Below, one piece after another: positions 60,001 through 64,000 of a stretch of DNA of 64,000 nucleotides. A program made the position numbers and the translations under genes. This DNA comes from Ectocarpus siliculosus (taxonomy: Eukaryota; Sar; Phaeophyceae; Ectocarpales; Ectocarpaceae): contig FN649733.1 in the NCBI GenBank assembly GCA_000310025.1, forward strand, positions 901,547 through 965,546, given 5' to 3'. The notes under the pieces were generated by a model. That model worked only from the letters and a program-made list of their open reading frames with translations. It was not told the DNA's origin and did no database searches. Numbering within the stretch: position 1 is the stretch's first letter; each line of letters starts with the position of its first letter.

Positions 60001-63000
60001 CGGCGGGTGTGTGAATGTGAGAGGGGCACGTACTTCGTACCGCAACATCCTTCGAGAACGCGCCGGGGGGCATTCGGAGGTTGTAGGGGGGAAAAGATAA
60101 CATCTCGGGGCATTCTGGAAGGTAGGCGGGGGAAGGGATGTTACTTCCAAATATACGAGTACCCGGGGCCAAAAAATACCAGGGGGTGTGTTGTGTGTTC
60201 TTATCTGTTGTCGTAGCTACTGGTACACCGCGAAGCAATTTTTTTGGTCCGAAGACCAGTACAAAGAGTAATGTTATTTTTCGAGTGCATGGAACATGTT
60301 TGGAACAGAAATTTTTCAACGATGGCCACAGCACCACCACCAAAACAGAAGAAAATGAAACCCTCAGTTCTGTGTGACCCCCGCTCGCGAGGGTAGTTGA
60401 AAACACGAACGAAAGCAGAACGAATCAGTCAGTTTTCTGTCTCTTGAGCGGGGAGGGCCTTCAGCAAGCGCCGGACACCGAGCTGGCTTGATACTTTGAC
60501 GCCCTGTTCTTGACGCCCTCCTCTCACTCTCTCCCCCTTCCTCTCCCTCTCTCTATTTATATTTATCTCTGTCTCACTCTCTCATTTCTCGATCGCTCTC
60601 TTTTTCTTCTCGATCCAGGTGGTGCTGTTCTTGGACTACGACGGGACTCTGTCCCCCATCGTGGACCAGCCGGACAAGGCGTTCATGAAAGAGGGGATGC
60701 GGCCCGTTCTCGCTCAGGTGGGGGGGGGGGGGGGGGGGACGCAGAGGGGAAGGCGGAGGGGGGGACTCGCTGCAAGGCGTAGGCGAAAAATTATTATGTC
60801 CAGCAGTGGGGTGCGGTGGGACGTGCGCTGCTGGCTGGTAACCATGAACTGCTGTTCTGGCGTACTGGCCTTGATCCTCACCGTGCGCATACTGTGTGCG
60901 ACGAGAAGGGTGACCAACCGAGGATAAAGGGAGTACACACTCACCCGCCCTACGAATCTACAGTACAGTACGTGTTTATTATATTATAGTGCGTCATGTG
61001 CAGTATTTCCGACTCAAAACGCCTCTCCAGCACCGCTTCTTCAGTGCTTTTTCCCATGCATCGCGTGCAGTCTTTCTTGCTTGAATTGTGTGTTTGCAAA
61101 ATCACACGCCAAAAATACGGCAGCGTTCGTTCGCGAACTCAGAACCGAGCGGTAAAGTTGCAAGACTCGCGAATATACCCCTAGCTTTTCTATACGGGTG
61201 TGCCAACAGTATGGGCGCGCCACCATAATTGCTGGCAGTTTTTAAGAACTTGAGGCTAAAAAATATCAAAGTCTAAGAACTTGGCCATAACAACAGGTAC
61301 TCAATCAAGAAGGCTATAACAGTACACTAAAACCTATATAGTCGCCGTGGGGATTGGTACCCCATAGACAACACAAGAAACGAGTCTTGCCCAAATATGA
61401 GGTTTTTGAGTGGCGGCGCATTCTATATGCATGCAGCAGTCGCAAGATAATCGCAGCGACTTAATTTCGCCGCTCTGTCGTGGTCTGTCCGTGGTCTGTC
61501 TCCCTCTCTCACACAGGCGGCCTCGGTGTTCACGACGGCGATCGTGACCGGGCGCAGCAAGGACAAGGTCTACAACTTCGTGGGGCTGGACGACGTGTTT
61601 TACGCGGGCAGCCACGGGCTCGAGATCCAAGGCCCGCTGGACAGGCCGGTCAAGTGCCAGGTGTGTTCGTGTTTGTGTGTGTGCATGTTTTTTTTTCAAT
61701 CTGCATTGACCGCGCTAGCCGGGTGACTAATGGAAATATGTCCGTCTTGAGTAGCGGAATAAAAAACGCTCACACGCTTTGTAGTTAGGGGTGTGTGTGT
61801 GTCTTTATTAATAATAGCATCGCTCTAGCCGGCTGAATAATGGAAATACGTCAGTCGTGTGTGTCATTGTATTTTTTTGCACAAGAGCAAAAAAACAAAC
61901 CGATTTCTATCCACAGATCAAAGAGTCCAGGAAAAAACTAGCAAGCGATTTTAAAGTGTTTTGTGACGTATGTGTGGTTAGTTCCCGGTACTTGGCATGC
62001 CCGCGTTAGCGGGCTGACGACATTAATCCAAGGAACGTCCGTGTCAGCGAGCAATAAAAAACTAGCATCCGGAACACGGGAACACGGGCCAAAATTCTTA
62101 GGAATTGCATCGACCGCGCTATTTATTGATAAGCGGGCTGACCAATGCAGAGGCGTCCGTCTTACGCTATGGCGGGACTAAGAAACGCGAACACGCTTGT
62201 GTGCATCACGTGTTGTTTTTTTTTCTCGCAAGATGGCGGAGGACATGAGGCCAATGCTCGAGGCCACCACCGACACCCTTCACTCTTTACTCGGCCACAT
62301 CCAGGGGTACGAGATAGAGGACAACAAGGTCAGTCTGCTAGGATGCACAGCATATCCACTACCCTACAAGTCAGCGCTCACTCTGACTTGTAGGGTAGTG
62401 GACATGCTGTACACCTTAACACAGTCACTTCAGGCAGTCAGGTACTCAGCCAGACTAAACACGAGACAAAGCGAGATGAGTAAGTACGAGATAGAGGACA
62501 ACAAGGTCAGTCAGTCATCAGGTATCAGCCAGACTAACGCAGGTGACATAAGGTACCGCACTCCCAGGACCGATTTTCAAAGCTCGATTTCGCCTACAGC
62601 AGAACGAGTGGCAGCACCGAAAACGGCGGCGTTGGAGCCATCTCGTCGGGGCCTTTCCGAAAACGTATCGTTTCATCCATGCATCCTCTTCGTCGTGGAG
62701 AAATCGAGCTTTGCAAATCGGTCCACGGGGGTGTGGTATCTTGCGTGTCCTACGGGATTTACCAGCCAACTTCATGTAACAAGCTTGGCCGAACTATAGC
62801 CTTAGAGAGAGTGGTTCTTGAGACCTGATGGACGGGATGAAGGATAAGGTCCTTCACCCGACCAACAAACCAGTGTCGACGTTTGTTCAACTGGGACAGC
62901 ACGGTGGATTTGCAAGAGTAGGTGTTTGGTAAATGCGTGATGTTAGACCAGGGGAAATTGTTGTGGGGGTAGTTCCATGCGGATATTGGAGTTTGTGGCA

Positions 63001-63707
63001 GACACAAGCGCTTCGGCTGTAAAGCGAAGAATTACAACCGCATTTCTGGCGGACCCATGCACTTCAATTGTTATCAGGACAAGAATCACAAACATGAGGA
63101 GACAGACCACAGTCGTGTACTTGTTGTTATTGTTTGTTGTCTGTTGTGGTTCATCTTCATGCTGCTGTCTCGACGTCAAGAAACGCTGATGTTTGACCTC
63201 TACAACCTAGAAAACCAACCCAGCTACCCCCCATGTTCCACGTTTACCAGACCGCCAACAAACTAACTATTTACAGTAGCGTCGAAGCTTAGTAGCGTCG
63301 AAGCTTTGACAGAAATATCTTACTGGACCAGCCGTACCAACGCGCCGCGCTGTGGGTGTCCAGGAGACCCGTCCCCTATCCCCTGTCCCTTTGTCTTTCT
63401 TCCACAATCAACCCGCACCACAGGCAACCAACCATCCCAGTCAATATCTTGGCGCCGAGTCAGTTCACCCTGTCGCAAACAACTAACTGGTACGTTGTTT
63501 TTGCTACGACCCTGCCCTTCTCCCCCCCCTTTCGTGCCGTGGTTGCTGTGGTGCTGTGAAACTGCCGTGTTTTTTTTTTCGGAACAGTTTTCCCTGAGCG
63601 TCCACTACCGCCAGGTGCCGTCCCCGCCGCACGTGGAAGAGCTCCACAACATAGTCCACGAGTACGTCGCCACCGCCCCGGAGATCGTGGTGAAGGCGGG
63701 CAAGAAG
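57071..63707 (+). CDS. Trehalose-6-phosphate phosphatase (3' end beyond window)
   Basis: HAD-superfamily enzyme that removes phosphate from trehalose 6-phosphate, the last step of trehalose synthesis. Exons in phase 0: 57071-57217, 60619-60717, 61517-61660, a tentative short exon 61917-61955, 62233-62328, 63588-63707. The next donor (AAG/GTTCGT) shows that it continues. HAD motif I is DYDGTLSPI at residues 55-63, with nucleophile Asp55 and acid/base Asp57. Motif II is TAIVTGR at about 89-95, followed by YAGSHGLEI, which is typical of the family. [10 protein letters not shown] matches the conserved segment near the Lys motif. The later HAD Asp motif must lie outside the window. The ATG is preceded by ACC. 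It is a single-domain enzyme with no synthase domain upstream. The first intron is 3.4 kb and packed with repeats. Confidence 0.93.
57801..57838. repeat. GTT/GCT trinucleotide microsatellite
   Basis: Repeated GTT then GCT triplets in the first trehalose-phosphatase intron. A second GTT run lies at 58080-58097. Confidence 0.75.
58616..58995. repeat. Tandem duplication, 190-bp unit
   Basis: Copies 58616-58805 and 58806-58995 differ at only a few bases (for example AGTTGGG against AGTTCGG) and meet at a CATGCATGC repeat. It lies in the first trehalose-phosphatase intron, and the high identity suggests a recent origin. Confidence 0.92.
59195..59413. mobile_element. MITE with terminal inverted repeats of about 49 bp
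   Basis: Left terminus 59195-59243 contains GGATGCGGGTCTCCGCACAG. Right terminus 59365-59413 contains its reverse complement, CTGTGCGGAGACCCGCATCC. AGCGTT and TTCAAAGCT are also mirrored, giving near-perfect inverted repeats around about 120 bp of interior without a coding frame. A short non-autonomous DNA transposon is the simplest reading. It sits in the first trehalose-phosphatase intron. Confidence 0.85.
61244..61416. repeat. Dispersed intronic repeat, copy 2
   Basis: Partner of 5840-6024, with shared AAGAACTTG, AACAGGT, CACTAAAACCT and TACCCCATA blocks in the same order and orientation. Intronic in the trehalose-phosphatase gene. Confidence 0.6.
62348..62409. repeat. Hairpin-forming palindrome just after an exon
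   Basis: CCACTACCCTACAAGTCAG at 62356-62374 is followed by an 8-nt loop and its exact complement at 62383-62401. The stem extends outward to 27 bp with one mismatch. It begins 20 nt after the 5' splice site of exon 62233-62328. Confidence 0.93.
62484..62511 (+). repeat. Duplicated exon tail with 5' splice site
   Basis: The 28 bases at 62307-62334 (last 22 nt of exon 62233-62328 plus the first 6 nt of the intron) recur exactly at 62484-62511 in the following intron. The copy includes the ACAAG/GTCAGT donor and so could act as a decoy or alternative splice site. Confidence 0.9.
62550..62742. mobile_element. MITE with imperfect terminal inverted repeats of about 45 bp
   Basis: The left end carries GGACCGATTTTCAAAGCTCG. 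The right end carries the mirrored CGAGCTTTGCAAATCGGTCC. Outer blocks AAGGTACC and GGTATCTT also pair. It is about 193 bp with no coding frame. The same family occurs at 1-157. It lies in the last trehalose-phosphatase intron visible here. Confidence 0.82.
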
Positions 63708-63739
63708 GTTCGTGAGAGCGACCCACCGAGGACGCGTTT

Positions 63740-64000
63740 ACTGTTGTCGTGCCCCCCCCCCCCCCCCCTTGTTTGTCGGTTAAAACGTCCGCGCCCCTGG
63801 CCGTGAAGGCCAATTTTGGTTTCTGTTTGGCTTGGGGGGCCGTCCCCGAAACGAAGAAAAAAAAAGGGCCACAATTGGGCCCGGGTTTTGGGCTTTTTCA
63901 ACCGGGTTTTGGGGTTTTTTTTGGGTACAAAACATAACCTAACAAAAAGGCCCCAGGGGGGGGTCCCCTGTTCCCTGGGCCGGGGGGTGCTACTGGTGTA
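63740..64000. other. Low-quality contig end
   Basis: From about 63750 homopolymers lengthen (C17 near 63751, A and G runs, GGGTTTTGGGG patterns), as seen beside the N gap at 16150. This is probably a degraded read end before another gap. Intron or exon calls here would be unsafe. Confidence 0.65.

Noticed and set aside
1-64000. CRISPR array, bacterial operon or prophage content
   Set aside because: The window is eukaryotic with spliced genes. The regular arrays are coding tandem repeats or minisatellites without spacer structure.

Overview
The window is nuclear DNA from an intron-rich eukaryote, most likely a brown alga of the Ectocarpus type. Almost every gene is split into many short exons of about 50-200 nt separated by introns of several hundred bases. 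Splice sites are GT-AG with a few GC-AG. One protein carries a presequence like those of secondary red plastids, and a ciliary BBSome subunit shows that the organism makes flagellated cells. Two 100-N runs mark assembly gaps. The species is inferred from style, not proven.

Layout: (1) 505-13010, minus strand: a guanylate-binding-protein (GB1/RHD3-type) large GTPase with a coiled-coil tail, running towards the left edge. (2) 13316-14780, plus: CMC1, a twin-CX9C mitochondrial protein, head-to-head with the GTPase gene. (3) 14781-19035: repeats, a poor-quality contig junction around the N run at 16150-16249, and no recognisable gene. (4) 19036-23272, minus: an Mpv17/PMP22-family membrane protein with a plastid-type N-terminus; one intron holds a long foldback repeat. 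(5) 23690-34263, plus: a large secreted protein with an acidic Tyr-rich segment, two matching Cys-rich modules and, between them, a Pro/Thr/Ser-rich array of about 42 units of 37 residues. (6) 36824-47118, minus: a complete 18-exon BBS7 gene. (7) 47579-56020, plus: an unrecognised gene whose central exon pair has been tandemly duplicated. (8) 57071-63707, plus: trehalose-6-phosphate phosphatase, running off the right edge.

Three neighbouring pairs (GTPase/CMC1, Mpv17-like/secreted protein, BBS7/unknown gene) are divergent, with only about 305, 417 and 460 bp between start codons, so shared bidirectional promoters are likely. The genes do not form one pathway. Introns carry most of the repeats: a MITE family with a copy at each end of the window, a second MITE, a dispersed repeat shared by two genes, minisatellites and hairpins.

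The most unusual content is the repeat-bearing secreted protein (a 1,776-bp higher-order repeat, a single-base frameshift, and duplicated Cys modules split at the same codon phase) and the exon-duplicating unknown gene. Exon joins were worked out by hand from reading frame, phase and splice signals, and by comparison with remembered family sequences. They need transcript confirmation.
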